Shown here in pieces: positions 17,234 to 26,351 of a DNA stretch of 64,000 nucleotides; within the stretch, counting starts at the first letter, position 1; each line of letters starts with the position of its first letter. The notes under the pieces are model-generated. The model saw only the letters and a list, made by a program, of their open reading frames with translations, was not told the origin of the DNA and did no database searches. Both the position numbers and the translations under genes were made by a program. The stretch is from Limnohabitans sp. Jir72 (GTDB lineage: Bacteria; Pseudomonadota; Gammaproteobacteria; Burkholderiales; Burkholderiaceae_C): contig NZ_NESC01000005.1 in the NCBI RefSeq assembly GCF_003063575.1, positions 186,001-250,000 of the forward strand, read 5' to 3'.

Positions 17234-19324
17234 ATGAACACATTGAGCAAACCGCCCATTTTTCGAGCCGCTGTGCAGCGTCTGCGCGCTTGGTGGGCTG
17301 CTCAAGATGAACGTATCCAGATGTCTGGCAGACGCTCCTTGTGGGCCGCCCTCATGGCCTTGGTGGTGGCCGTACTGGTCACGCTGGTGTGGCTGGCCGG
17401 GCGTTACGAAATCAGCCAACTGCAAGCGACGCTTGAGCGCGACACGGCCGATGCGGTCAGCGACATCCGCATCAGCCTGTCACGGGATGTCCAGACCTTG
17501 CAAGCCTTGCAGGCCCAACACACCAGCCTCAAGACCTGGTCTGCCCAGGCTCTGGGCTTGTTGCGGGACAACCGTGACTGGCTCAGGCTGGAATGGCGCG
17601 ATCCACAAATGAACATCAAAGCGTTTGTCGATTCACCGCTGCGCAAGCCGGTGTTCGAGCGCACCCCGCGCACAGACGCACTCACCGAAACCAGCCAGTC
17701 TTGCCAGCGAGCCCGCCGCTTCAATGGACCGGCTTATTCCACCAGCTACTACCTGCCGCAAACCGACGGCTTGGGCATGGAGGTCATGGAGCTGTGCTTG
17801 CCGCAAACCCAAGAGGGTGAGCTGGTGGGCTACACCATCGTGACGTATGGCCTGCAGCCACTGCTGGCCGAGCGCCTGGGCAACAGTTTTGGCCGGCGCA
17901 ACGAGGTGTCTTTCACCGAAGCCGATGGCACACGCCTGGCCATCGCGGGCACCCACCGCCGTGGGCTGCGGCTGTTCACCGCACAGCAGTTGGTGGACTT
18001 GCCGGGCAACACCCTGGTGCTGCGCATGGACAGCCGACGGGGCGAGCCCAACTTGTTCCCCAATGTGCTCACCGCCTTGGTCACGGCCATGTCGATCGCG
18101 TTGATCACGGTGATGGTGCTGCTGGTCAAAGACTCGCGCAGACGCCTCAAGGCCGAGCGTGATCTGGCCGATGCGCTGGCCTTTCGCAAGGCCATGGAAG
18201 ACTCCCTGGTCACCGGCTTGCGGGCGCGCGACCTGCAAGGGCGCATCACCTATGTGAACCCGGCGTTTTGCGACATGGTCGGGCTGCCAGCGCACGCACT
18301 GATCGGGCGCAACGCCCCCATGCCGTATTGGCCACCCGAGATGGTGGACGAATACAAACAACGCCAGGCCATTCGGCTGGCCGGCAATGTGCCGCCACGC
18401 GAAGGTTTCGAGTCGGTCTTCATGCGCGCCGACGGCTCGCGCTTTCCGGTGCTGATCATCGAGGCACCACTGATCAACACCCAAGGCCAACAAAGCGGCT
18501 GGATGGGGGCCGTCATCGACATCAGCGAGCAGCGCCGCATTGAAGAAGTCTCTCGGGCCGGCCAGGAGCGTTTGCAAGCCACCGCCCGTCTGGCCACGGT
18601 GGGCGAGATGGCCTCGCTGCTCAGCCACGAGCTGAACCAACCGCTGGCCGCCATTGCCAGTTATGCCAACGGCTCACTCAATTTGCTCAAAGACCCCGAT
18701 GCCTTGGCGCAATCGCAAGACGATGTGCACATGGCGCTGCGCCGCATTGCCGAACAGGCTGGGCGCGCGGGCCGCGTGATCAACAGCGTGCACGACTTTG
18801 TGCGGCGGCGCGACCAAACCCGAGAGGCGGTGGCCCCACATGCGCTGATCGACGCCATCTTGCCTTTGGTCAATCTCCAGGCCCGCAAACTGCAGGTGAA
18901 CGTGGTGACCCGCATCGAGCCGCGCCTGCCTGCCGTGTGGTGCGACCGCACCATGGTCGAGCAAGTGCTGCTGAACCTGGCACGCAATGGCATGCAGGCC
19001 ATGGACCGGCCTGAGTGCACCGGGCGTGTGCTGGTGCTGCAGGCCAAACGGGCCGCCTCCAACCCCGAGCAAAGCTGGGTGGAGCTGAGCGTGACCGATG
19101 TGGGCACCGGCATCGCCCCAGAGGTGGCCGAACAGCTCTTCACCCCGTTTTTCACCACCAAAGCCGAAGGCATGGGGCTGGGCTTGAGCCTGTGCCGCAC
19201 TGTGGTCGAGCAACACGGCGGCCATCTGGAGTTCGAAGCGCAAGCCAGCAAAGGCACGGTGTTTCGCTTCACCTTGCCTGCCGCCCCTCTTGATCAGCCC
19301 AGCACCTCAGCGGGCAAAGCCTAA
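17234..19324 (+). CDS. PAS-containing sensor histidine kinase, DctS-like
   Basis: A 696-residue membrane sensor kinase. TM1 lies about 36-57, a periplasmic sensing region spans about 58-270, and TM2 is in LFPNVLTALVTAMSIALITVMVLLV. A PAS domain follows (RITYVNPAFCDMVGLPAHALIG, about 335-440), then the phosphoacceptor His in SLLSHELNQPLAAIASYANG (about 464), a FixL/DctB-type H-box. The ATPase domain carries NLARNGMQAM, DVGTGIAPEV and GMGLGLSLCRTVVEQHGG. The architecture and the FixJ-type partner 9 bases downstream resemble DctS/DctR, which sense C4-dicarboxylates for TRAP uptake. No transporter is in the window, so the ligand is a guess. Confidence 0.85.
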   Translation: MNTLSKPPIFRAAVQRLRAWWAAQDERIQMSGRRSLWAALMALVVAVLVTLVWLAGRYEISQLQATLERDTADAVSDIRISLSRDVQTLQALQAQHTSLKTWSAQALGLLRDNRDWLRLEWRDPQMNIKAFVDSPLRKPVFERTPRTDALTETSQSCQRARRFNGPAYSTSYYLPQTDGLGMEVMELCLPQTQEGELVGYTIVTYGLQPLLAERLGNSFGRRNEVSFTEADGTRLAIAGTHRRGLRLFTAQQLVDLPGNTLVLRMDSRRGEPNLFPNVLTALVTAMSIALITVMVLLVKDSRRRLKAERDLADALAFRKAMEDSLVTGLRARDLQGRITYVNPAFCDMVGLPAHALIGRNAPMPYWPPEMVDEYKQRQAIRLAGNVPPREGFESVFMRADGSRFPVLIIEAPLINTQGQQSGWMGAVIDISEQRRIEEVSRAGQERLQATARLATVGEMASLLSHELNQPLAAIASYANGSLNLLKDPDALAQSQDDVHMALRRIAEQAGRAGRVINSVHDFVRRRDQTREAVAPHALIDAILPLVNLQARKLQVNVVTRIEPRLPAVWCDRTMVEQVLLNLARNGMQAMDRPECTGRVLVLQAKRAASNPEQSWVELSVTDVGTGIAPEVAEQLFTPFFTTKAEGMGLGLSLCRTVVEQHGGHLEFEAQASKGTVFRFTLPAAPLDQPSTSAGKA

Positions 19325-19333
19325 AATCCGGCC

Positions 19334-19978
19334 ATGTATTCACCCCAAGACAGCACGGTTTACATCGTGGACGACGACATCAGCGTGCGCGAAGGCATGG
19401 CCTGGCTGCTGCGCACGCGGCGTTTGTTGAGTACGTCTTTTGACAGTGCTGAAGCCTTCTTGGACATGCTCGAAATAAACACCAACGCAGGTGCCCACAC
19501 TACCCAGCAATCGGGCTGCATCTTGCTGGACGTTCGCATGCCCGGCATGAGCGGGCTGGCATTGTTTGAGCTGCTACTGGCCAATGGCATTGCACAGACT
19601 TGGCCTGTGATTTTCCTGACCGGTCACGCCGATGTGCCCACCGCGGTCGACAGCGTCAAACGGGGTGCCTTTGATTTTTGCGAGAAGCCGTTTTCCGACA
19701 ACGCGCTGGTTGATCGCATTGAGCAAGCCTTGCACTTGTCTCACGAACGGCTGGCCGCCCGCCGCCAAGCGGGCTTGCTGCAATCGCAATTGGGCGAGTT
19801 GACCGAGCGCGAACGCGACGTCATGCGCCTGGTGGTCGAAGGCTTGCCCAACAAACTGATCGCGGACCAGCTGGACATCAGCGTTCGCACGGTGGAAGTG
19901 CACCGCGCCCGGGTGTTCGACAAGATGCAGGTCAAGTCAGCGGTCGAGCTGGCCAATTTGCTGCGAGTGCTGTCATGA
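19334..19978 (+). CDS. FixJ/DctR-type response regulator
   Basis: A 214-residue response regulator: receiver domain with acidic residues DDD (13-15), phosphoacceptor Asp66 in ILLDVRMPGMSG, the conserved Thr/Lys region (FLTGHADVP ... EKPF), then a LuxR-type HTH (LTERERDVMRLVVEGLPNKLIADQLDISVRTVEVHRARV). It forms the output of the kinase encoded just upstream. An insertion NINTNAGAHTTQQS-like stretch between helix 2 and strand 3 makes the receiver slightly longer than usual. The stop overlaps the next gene's ATG (ATGA). Confidence 0.9.
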   Translation: MYSPQDSTVYIVDDDISVREGMAWLLRTRRLLSTSFDSAEAFLDMLEINTNAGAHTTQQSGCILLDVRMPGMSGLALFELLLANGIAQTWPVIFLTGHADVPTAVDSVKRGAFDFCEKPFSDNALVDRIEQALHLSHERLAARRQAGLLQSQLGELTERERDVMRLVVEGLPNKLIADQLDISVRTVEVHRARVFDKMQVKSAVELANLLRVLS

Positions 19979-20514
19979 CCCTTTCCCGCACAGACCTGAG
20001 GCACCGGGGCTTGTGGGTTTGGGCAGGGGCCTGGCTCGTGGCAGCGCTGCTGGCGGGGTGCTCAACCCCTGCGACGTACAAGGCACCGGCCTCTACGCCA
20101 CCGGCGGCGACCAGCCCCAGCCCGTCTGCCCACAACGACAAACGCAACAACCTGGCCTTGTATGCCATGTCCTTGCTCGACACGCGCTACGCCTGGGGCG
20201 GGCAAGGTCCCGCCATGGGCTTTGACTGCTCGGGCTTGGTCACGCATGTTTACAAAGAAGCTGCAGGGATGAAGCTGCGCGGCACATCGGCCGATCTGGG
20301 CCGCCTGTCGCGCCCTGTGGACACCGCCTATTTGCAGCCAGGCGATTTGGTTTTTTTCAACACGCTCGGCGCACATCACTCGCATGTGGGCGTGTATGTG
20401 GGCGACGGCCGCTTTGTGCACGCCAGCAACGAGCGCACGGGTGTGCGCATAGACCACCTGAGCAACCGCTACTACGCCAAGCGTTTTGAAGGTGGCCAGA
20501 CCCTGCTCGACTGA
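19975..20514 (+). CDS. NlpC/P60 family cell-wall hydrolase lipoprotein
   Basis: A 179-residue lipoprotein: signal segment with lipobox LAGC (Cys29), a short Pro/Ser/Thr-rich linker (30-50), and an NlpC/P60 cysteine peptidase domain. The catalytic Cys is in GFDCSGLV, the His in SHVGVYVGDGRFVHAS, and the ending ISNRYYAKRF-like motif (LSNRYYAKRFEGG) is typical. Such enzymes cut stem peptides in peptidoglycan. It overlaps the response regulator stop by four bases, so it is probably co-transcribed with the two-component genes, though no functional link is known. Confidence 0.92.
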   Translation: MTLSRTDLRHRGLWVWAGAWLVAALLAGCSTPATYKAPASTPPAATSPSPSAHNDKRNNLALYAMSLLDTRYAWGGQGPAMGFDCSGLVTHVYKEAAGMKLRGTSADLGRLSRPVDTAYLQPGDLVFFNTLGAHHSHVGVYVGDGRFVHASNERTGVRIDHLSNRYYAKRFEGGQTLLD

Positions 20515-20533
20515 TGCCGTTTGCCGCAGTCCA

Positions 20534-20668
20534 TCACGGTTTGTCCTGGTCGGCATCGTCTTTGGAAGCAGACAATTCACCTTTGGAGCGCCCGGCAAAC
20601 ATGGTCCACCAGACGATCGCGATCAAGACGACCAAGGCCAACAAAGCTTCCAGCAAAATCAAACCCAT
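20534..20668 (-). CDS. small single-pass membrane protein (44 residues), unnamed
   Basis: A minus-strand micro-gene encoding a protein that begins [20 protein letters not shown], a single hydrophobic segment, followed by WTMFAGRSKGELSAS and an acidic Lys/Asp tail. AAGGAA lies seven bases before its ATG, better than any ribosome-binding site seen for the opposing mltA. Its start codon overlaps the mltA start head-to-head (plus strand CATG, 20666-20669). It converges on the NlpC/P60 gene with a 19-bp gap. No function is assigned. A membrane micro-protein between two peptidoglycan hydrolase genes might act on the envelope, but that is only context. Confidence 0.6.
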   Translation of the reverse strand: MGLILLEALLALVVLIAIVWWTMFAGRSKGELSASKDDADQDKP

Positions 20669-21815
20669 GAACACGTTCCTTTTGATGCGATGGCCATCGG
20701 CCCGGGCCGCATGGTTATTGGCCGCGATTGTAGGCAGTCTGGCCGGTTGCGCCGTGGCCCCCAACCGCCAGCCCTCGTGGCCCGAAGCCCGAAGCACCGC
20801 GCCAAACGGGTCGCTACCGGCCTCAATCACGCAAGCCCAAAGCCGCTGGGTGCCCGTGCCCTGGTCCCACATCACCGGGCTGGACAGCGACGATCTTCAG
20901 GAAGCCTGGCCGGCTTGGCAGCAGAGCTGCCTGCGCCCCACTCCCGCCTGGAAAACCCTGTGCCCCGAGGTGAGCCAGCTGGCCAATGCCTCCGCCGCCG
21001 CACAGCGCCAATGGATGCGCCAGAATTTGCAGCCCTACCGCGTGGAGTCGCTCGACCAACGCAGCGAAGGACTGCTCACCTCGTATTACGAACCTGTGCT
21101 GAGCGCCTCGCGCATGCCGCGTGCGGGCTACAACGTGCCCTTGTATGCGCCGCCTGCAAACTTGGCCCAGCGCAAGCCCTGGTACACCCGCCAAGAGATG
21201 GAAACCACATCCGCCGCCCGCAACGCCCTGCGCGGTAAGGAACTGGTGTATCTGGCCGACCCGGTCGACGCCATGGTGCTGCACATCCAGGGCTCGGGCC
21301 TCGTCAACCTGAGCGAGCCCGATGGTCAACAGCGCCTGGTGCGCATGGCCTTTGCGGGCACCAACGAGCAACCCTACAAAAGCATTGGCCGCTGGCTGCT
21401 CGACCAAGGCCTGATCCGCGACGCCTCTTGGCCCGGCATCAAGGACTGGATCGCACGCAACCCCTCACGCGTGAACGAGTTGCTGTGGCAAAACCCACGC
21501 GTGGTGTTCTTCAAAGAAGAAGCCTTGCCGCCGGGCAGCACACCGCCTGGGCCCAAAGGCGCACAAGGCGTGCCACTGACCGCTGGCCGCTCCATCGCGG
21601 TGGACCAGGGCAGCATCCCCTACGGCACGCCGGTCTGGCTGCGCTCGCCAGGGCCGGTGACATCGCTGGACAAACTGGTGCTGGCGCAAGACACCGGCAC
21701 CGCCATCGTGGGTGCGGTGCGGGCCGACTATTACGCGGGCTCGGGCAGCGCCGCTGGCGAGTTGGCCGGACGCATGAAGCAGCCTTTGCAACTGTGGGTC
21801 TTGTGGCCCAAATGA
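20667..21815 (+). CDS. mltA: membrane-bound lytic murein transglycosylase A
   Basis: A 382-residue lipoprotein with lipobox LAGC (Cys28). The MltA domain includes [25 protein letters not shown] and the segment [13 protein letters not shown]. The C-terminal 3D domain has [23 protein letters not shown] with the catalytic-type aspartates. MltA cleaves glycan strands to 1,6-anhydromuropeptides at the outer membrane. Upstream in-frame codons reach 20514, but the ATG at 20667 begins a proper signal peptide. No strong ribosome-binding site precedes it, and an ATG at 20685 is an alternative. Its start overlaps that of a divergent micro-gene. Confidence 0.93.
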   Translation: MNTFLLMRWPSARAAWLLAAIVGSLAGCAVAPNRQPSWPEARSTAPNGSLPASITQAQSRWVPVPWSHITGLDSDDLQEAWPAWQQSCLRPTPAWKTLCPEVSQLANASAAAQRQWMRQNLQPYRVESLDQRSEGLLTSYYEPVLSASRMPRAGYNVPLYAPPANLAQRKPWYTRQEMETTSAARNALRGKELVYLADPVDAMVLHIQGSGLVNLSEPDGQQRLVRMAFAGTNEQPYKSIGRWLLDQGLIRDASWPGIKDWIARNPSRVNELLWQNPRVVFFKEEALPPGSTPPGPKGAQGVPLTAGRSIAVDQGSIPYGTPVWLRSPGPVTSLDKLVLAQDTGTAIVGAVRADYYAGSGSAAGELAGRMKQPLQLWVLWPK

Positions 21816-21825
21816 GGGCCTGCTC

Positions 21826-22101
21826 ATGAAAACCGTGTCCTGCCGGGCTGGCTGCGCCGCCTGCTGCATTGCGCCCTCCATCTCCTCGGCCATCCCCGGC
21901 ATGCCCCACGGCAAACCTGCGGGCGTGCCCTGCGTGCAGCTCGACGAGCAGCTGCGCTGCAAGATCTTTGGCCAACCCGGCCGTCCTGCCGTGTGTGGTC
22001 AGCTGCAAGCGTCTCTTGAGATGTGCGGCCCCACCGACGATGGCGGGCAATATGCGCGCATTTATCTGACGCAACTGGAAGCACAAACCCGCCCCGGCTG
22101 A
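21826..22101 (+). CDS. YkgJ family cysteine-cluster protein
   Basis: A 91-residue protein with an N-terminal cysteine cluster CRAGCAACC (residues 6-14) and further cysteines at [22 protein letters not shown], the pattern of the YkgJ/UPF0153 family, which is thought to bind zinc or an Fe-S cluster. The role is unknown. It starts 10 bases after mltA and is probably in the same transcript. Confidence 0.85.
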   Translation: MKTVSCRAGCAACCIAPSISSAIPGMPHGKPAGVPCVQLDEQLRCKIFGQPGRPAVCGQLQASLEMCGPTDDGGQYARIYLTQLEAQTRPG

Positions 22102-22193
22102 AGGTGCGCCAAGTCACCAAGAGGTCTGACCGCGCACAGGCTTGTGGTTAAGCTGAACGCCTTGTTTTGATTCAACCCCGCAGGAGCACAGCC

Positions 22194-22979
22194 ATGGCGT
22201 TTGAGATCCCTTCACTGAAAGACAGCGTTCACCCCGACGAGTGGCAGTTGCGTGTCGATCTGGCCGCTTGCTACCGATTGGTGGCGCTGTACGGCTGGAG
22301 CGATCTGGTGTTCACCCACATCAGCGCCAAGTTGCCCGAGTCGGTCACCGGCGGACAGGAACAGTTCCTGATCAACCCCTATGGCCTGATGTTCGACGAG
22401 ATCACGGCATCGAGCTTGGTCAAGGTGGACATGCAGTGCAACAAACTGCACGACAGCCCCTTCCCGGTCAACCCGGCGGGCTTTGTGATCCACAGCGCGG
22501 TGCACGAGGCGCGGCACGATGCCGGTTGCGTGTTGCACACCCACACCCGTGCGGGCGTGGCCGTGAGCGCTCAGTCGCACGGCGTGCTGCCCATCAGCCA
22601 GCAAAGCACTTTTGTGCTGGCCTCGCTGGCCTACCACGGCTACGAAGGCGTGGCCATCCGCGACGAGGAGAAGACCCGCCTGCAAGCCGACCTAGGGGAA
22701 GCCAATTATTTGATGCTGCGCAACCACGGCCTGCTCACCGTGGGCAAATCGATCGCCGATGCTTTCTTGTCGATGTACACGTTTGAGAACACCTGCCGCA
22801 TTCAGGTCGATGCGCTCGCCGGGCAATCGGGCCCGAAGGACCTGACAGCCGTGAACCCGCAAATTTTGGACGGCATCTCTCACGCCATGCGTGTGCAAAC
22901 CGGGGGTTTGGGCGGCGCTTTTGTTTGGCCTTCGCTGCTGCGCAAACTGGCCCGCGAAAATCCCGGCTTTGACGTTTGA
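22194..22979 (+). CDS. class II aldolase/adducin domain protein
   Basis: A 261-residue protein of the class II aldolase/adducin family, related to fuculose-phosphate aldolase. The Zn-binding histidines are recognisable in VLHTHTRAGVAVSA and YLMLRNHGLLTVGKS, with FTHISAKLP near the N-terminus. Many proteins of this length class in Burkholderiales are annotated only as class II aldolase and the substrate is not known. The ATG at 22194 has AGGAG at 22182-22186. An upstream in-frame start at 22167 is not supported. Confidence 0.88.
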   Translation: MAFEIPSLKDSVHPDEWQLRVDLAACYRLVALYGWSDLVFTHISAKLPESVTGGQEQFLINPYGLMFDEITASSLVKVDMQCNKLHDSPFPVNPAGFVIHSAVHEARHDAGCVLHTHTRAGVAVSAQSHGVLPISQQSTFVLASLAYHGYEGVAIRDEEKTRLQADLGEANYLMLRNHGLLTVGKSIADAFLSMYTFENTCRIQVDALAGQSGPKDLTAVNPQILDGISHAMRVQTGGLGGAFVWPSLLRKLARENPGFDV

Positions 22980-23075
22980 TTTCCTTGAGAGCAGCTCCCG
23001 TGCGCGAATGACATCCAGATGGCCCATGAGCCATCGCGCATGGGGTACGGCTCCTACACAAAACCATCTCACACC

Positions 23076-24194
23076 ATGACCTCCCTGTTTGAACCCTGCC
23101 AAGTCGGCACCCTGGCCCTGTCCACCCGCATCGTGATGGCGCCGCTCACGCGCAACCGTGCGCCGGGCGGCTTGGCCAATGCCCGCATGGCCACTTATTA
23201 CCGCCAACGCGCCAACCCCGCCACTGGCGCGGGCCTGATCATCACCGAGGCCACCGGCATCAGCCACCAAGGCCAGGGCTACGCCGATGTGCCCGGCATC
23301 TGGAGCGCCGAACAAGTCGCCTCGTGGAAGCAGGTGACCGACGCTGTGCATGCCGAAGGCGGCAAGATCGTGATGCAGCTGTGGCACGTGGGCCGCATCT
23401 CGCACACCAGCTTGCAGCCCAATGGCCAAGCGCCCGTGGCCCCGTCGGCCGTGACCGCCAAAGGCAAAACCGTTTTGCTGGTCGACGGCCAAGCGCAGTT
23501 TGTGGATGTATCGGCACCCCGTGCGCTCGATGCCGCCGAGTTGCCGGGCATTGTGGAAGACTACCGCCGCGCCGCCGCCAACGCGGTGGCTGCGGGTTTT
23601 GATGGCGTCGAGGTGCATGCAGCCAACGGTTACCTGATCGACCAGTTCCTGCGTTCGGGCAGCAACCAGCGCAGCGACGCGTATGGCGGCTCCATCGAAA
23701 ACCGTGCCCGCTTTTTGCAAGAAGTGATGCACGCCGTGGTGGCCGAAGTCGGCGGCGGCCGCACCGGCATTCGCCTCTCACCTGTGACCCCTGCCAACGA
23801 CGCGAGCGACGACTTGCCACAGCCATTGTTTGAGCATGTGGCCCGGCAACTGGCCCCGCTGGGCCTGGCCTATGTGCACATCATCGAAGGCTCGACCGGA
23901 GGCCCGCGTGACCACCAGCAAGGCCCTGCGGCGTTTGACTACGCGGCGCTGAAAACCGCTTACCGCCAAAGCGGCGGGCAGGGCGCCTGGATGGTCAACA
24001 ACGGTTACGACCTGCCACTGGCCGAACAGTCCTTGCGCGAAGGCGCGGACCTGATCGCTTTTGGTCGCCCCTTCATCGCCAACCCCGACTTGGGCGCGCG
24101 CCTGAAACAAGGCGGCCCCTTCAACACGCTGGACCGCGCCACCTTGTACGGCGGCGGTGATGCCGGTTACCTGGACTACCCGACGCTGGGCTGA
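23076..24194 (+). CDS. Old Yellow Enzyme family alkene reductase
   Basis: A 372-residue FMN-dependent oxidoreductase of the NemA/OYE family: MAPLTRNRAPGG at the N-terminus, the active-site region FDGVEVHAANGYLIDQFL (containing the His-Ala-Ala-Asn ligand-binding pair) and SNQRSDAYGGSIENRARF. The FMN phosphate region DLIAFGRPFIANPDL is near the C-terminus. It reduces activated C=C bonds or nitro/nitrate ester groups with NAD(P)H. The frame is open from 23019, but homology begins at the ATG at 23076. Its stop overlaps the convergent sensor kinase gene by 19 bases. Confidence 0.93.
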   Translation: MTSLFEPCQVGTLALSTRIVMAPLTRNRAPGGLANARMATYYRQRANPATGAGLIITEATGISHQGQGYADVPGIWSAEQVASWKQVTDAVHAEGGKIVMQLWHVGRISHTSLQPNGQAPVAPSAVTAKGKTVLLVDGQAQFVDVSAPRALDAAELPGIVEDYRRAAANAVAAGFDGVEVHAANGYLIDQFLRSGSNQRSDAYGGSIENRARFLQEVMHAVVAEVGGGRTGIRLSPVTPANDASDDLPQPLFEHVARQLAPLGLAYVHIIEGSTGGPRDHQQGPAAFDYAALKTAYRQSGGQGAWMVNNGYDLPLAEQSLREGADLIAFGRPFIANPDLGARLKQGGPFNTLDRATLYGGGDAGYLDYPTLG

Positions 24195-25591
24195 AGCGCA
24201 AAGCGCAGGCTGACTTTCAGCCCATCGCCAGCGCTGGCGGGGCTGACCATCGACAGCTGCGCGCCCATGATGCGGGCGTACTCGGCCACGATGGCCAGGC
24301 CCAGACCGGAGCCTTGCTTGAGCGCTTCGCCCGCGCTGCCTTGGGCCCAACGGCCCAAGAGGCGTTCGCGTTGCGCGTCCGTGATGCCCGGGCCGTTGTC
24401 GATGACCGACAAACACACCGCCCCCGGCTCTGGCCGATGGATAGCCACCGTCACATGGCGAGGACCGCCATCGGCGGGCACGCCGTAACGCAGGGCGTTG
24501 TCGATCAAGTTGTTCAAAACACCTTCCAGCAAGGCGCGTTGGGCCGAGATGAACAGCGGAAAATCCAAGCCTTCCTCAAAGTCCACGCCCAGGTCCACCC
24601 TCAGCGCATCGGCGCGGTGCAAATGGCGCATCAGGCTGTCGCGCACCACCTCGTCCAAAGCCAGCGGCTGCGGCTGCAAGACTTGCTGCGCTTCTTGCGC
24701 CAAGGCCAAGGCCAGCAACTGGTCGATCAAGTGGCTGGCCCGCTCCTGGCTTTGCGCGATGCTGCGCAATTGCTCGCGCCAGACCTGCGGGTCGGATTGG
24801 GTCAGGCCATATTCGGCCAAAGCCCGGATACCCGCCAAGGGCGTGCGCAGCTCGTGCGCCACATTGCCCGCAAACTCTTTTTGCCCGCGCACGCTTTGCT
24901 CGATGCGGGTGAGCAGCGCGTTGATGGACTCGCCAAGTTTTTGCACATCCAGCGTGCGGCTGGAAATCATGAGCGGTGTCAGATCACGCACATCACGCTG
25001 GGCCACCGCTTGCTCCAGATCCATCAGGGGTTGCACATCTTTTTGAATGGCGCGGCGCAGCCACCAGGCCAGCCAGGTCAACAGCAACAACTGCGGCACC
25101 AGCGAAATGAACAGCAAGCGCTGAAACAAACGGTCCTGCACACGTGTGGTTTGCGCCACCACCACGGTGAAGTTGGCGGGCTTACTGCGCTCCAGCACGA
25201 CCGCACGCAAGCTGCGGTTCTGAAACGGGATTTCGGTGAAAAACGGCGTCATCGCCGAACGGGCAACCACCGGCAGCGGCAAGCCCGCGTGGCCCGCCAG
25301 CAACTGGCCTTCGTCCAGATAAACCGCAAAGTACAGGTTCTCGTTCTGGTCAAACAGCAAATTGCCCATCTCGACCGAACTCAGGCCCAGCGTCAAGCCG
25401 CCGTCTTCGGCATGTCGCACATGGCTGGCCACCGCATAAGCGTCGTCCAACAAGGCGCGGTCAAACGCCTGTTGCGTGAAATAGCGTGCCACCGCCAAGG
25501 CCAGCAAGGCACCCACCAGCCACGTCAGGGCCAACGGCAAGATCACGTGGCGCAACAAACGGGCGCGCAAGGTGGTGAATGCAGGCTTCAT
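24176..25591 (-). CDS. sensor histidine kinase (TctE/QseC type)
   Basis: A 471-residue kinase: TM1 about residues 15-35 (VILPLALTWLVGALLALAVA), a periplasmic domain of about 130 residues, TM2 in LLFISLVPQLLLLTWLAWWLRR, HAMP-like region, then the phosphoacceptor His in GNVAHELRTPLAGIRAL (about 245) and the ATPase motifs NLIDNALRYG, VIDNGPGI and GSGLGLAIVAEYARIMG. It overlaps the response regulator gene by four bases. Its position divergent from the RND efflux genes suggests that it senses the pumped metal, as CzcS or CusS do. Confidence 0.92.
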   Translation of the reverse strand: MKPAFTTLRARLLRHVILPLALTWLVGALLALAVARYFTQQAFDRALLDDAYAVASHVRHAEDGGLTLGLSSVEMGNLLFDQNENLYFAVYLDEGQLLAGHAGLPLPVVARSAMTPFFTEIPFQNRSLRAVVLERSKPANFTVVVAQTTRVQDRLFQRLLFISLVPQLLLLTWLAWWLRRAIQKDVQPLMDLEQAVAQRDVRDLTPLMISSRTLDVQKLGESINALLTRIEQSVRGQKEFAGNVAHELRTPLAGIRALAEYGLTQSDPQVWREQLRSIAQSQERASHLIDQLLALALAQEAQQVLQPQPLALDEVVRDSLMRHLHRADALRVDLGVDFEEGLDFPLFISAQRALLEGVLNNLIDNALRYGVPADGGPRHVTVAIHRPEPGAVCLSVIDNGPGITDAQRERLLGRWAQGSAGEALKQGSGLGLAIVAEYARIMGAQLSMVSPASAGDGLKVSLRFALQPSVG

Positions 25592-26280
25592 GACTGCGCT
25601 TCTTCCATCAAGTAGCCCAGGCCGCGCAAGGTGCGAATCGATGCACCCGATTGCGCCAGCTTTTTGCGCAGGCGCGAAATGAAGGCTTCCAGCGCGTTGT
25701 CGGCCAGCGCTTCTTCAAAGTCCGAGAGTTTGTTGGACAGGTCTTTCTTGCTCACGGTGCGTCCGGGCGGGCTCATCAACTCCCACAACACCTCCAGCTC
25801 GCGTGCAGGCAAGGTCAACTCCTGACCCTCGATCAGGATGCGCCGCGCCTTGCGGTCCAACACCAGCTGCCCTACTTGGGTCTGGTCATCGGCCCCGTGG
25901 CTGCGACGCACCAAGGCCCGCAAGCGGGCTTCGACTTCGGCCAACTCAAAGGGCTTGCCCAAATAGTCATCTGCCCCGGCGTCCAGGCCGGCAATGCGTT
26001 CATCGGTGCGGTTGCGGGCCGTCAGCACCAGCACAGGGGTCTTGTCGCCTTTGGCGCGGCGCTCGCGCAGCAAGGTCAAGCCGCTGACCATCTCGGCATC
26101 GCGGCGCGCAGTCTGGGGCAAATTCAAGTCCAACAACACCGCGTCATAGGCCTGCACATGCCACAGGTGCTGGGCCTTCGAGAAGTCGCCCGCGGCATCC
26201 ACGCGGTGCCCAGCATCGGCCAGGCTGCGCAGCATGACGGCTTGCAGCACCGGATCGTCTTCCACCAACAAGATACGCAT
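25588..26280 (-). CDS. OmpR/PhoB-family response regulator
   Basis: A 230-residue regulator with receiver (acidic pocket EDD at 7-9, Asp51 in AVLLDLNLPQ, Lys in GADDYLGKPF) and a C-terminal winged helix (LTLPARELEVLWELMSPPGRTVSKKDLSNKLSD ... NALEAFISRLRKKL). The insertion ARRDAEMV after Asp51 is seen in the QseB/TctD branch. It is transcribed leftward with its kinase. The 71 bases between its start and the divergent outer-membrane-protein gene hold inverted repeats that may be its operators. Confidence 0.92.
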   Translation of the reverse strand: MRILLVEDDPVLQAVMLRSLADAGHRVDAAGDFSKAQHLWHVQAYDAVLLDLNLPQTARRDAEMVSGLTLLRERRAKGDKTPVLVLTARNRTDERIAGLDAGADDYLGKPFELAEVEARLRALVRRSHGADDQTQVGQLVLDRKARRILIEGQELTLPARELEVLWELMSPPGRTVSKKDLSNKLSDFEEALADNALEAFISRLRKKLAQSGASIRTLRGLGYLMEEAQS

Positions 26281-26306
26281 GAACCCGAAATCTCCAAAAA
26301 ACAGCC

Positions 26307-26339
26307 CCTGAAGTCAGGTATTGGTCAGGCCAGTTGACC
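26307..26339. promoter_or_regulatory. paired inverted repeats between two-component and efflux operons
   Basis: CCTGA-AG-TCAGG (26307-26318) and GGTCA-N7-TGACC (26323-26339) lie in the 71-bp divergent intergenic region. Either could be an operator for the adjacent response regulator. OmpR-family proteins usually prefer direct repeats, so the assignment is tentative. Confidence 0.35.
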
Positions 26340-26351
26340 GATAAAGGAGGG

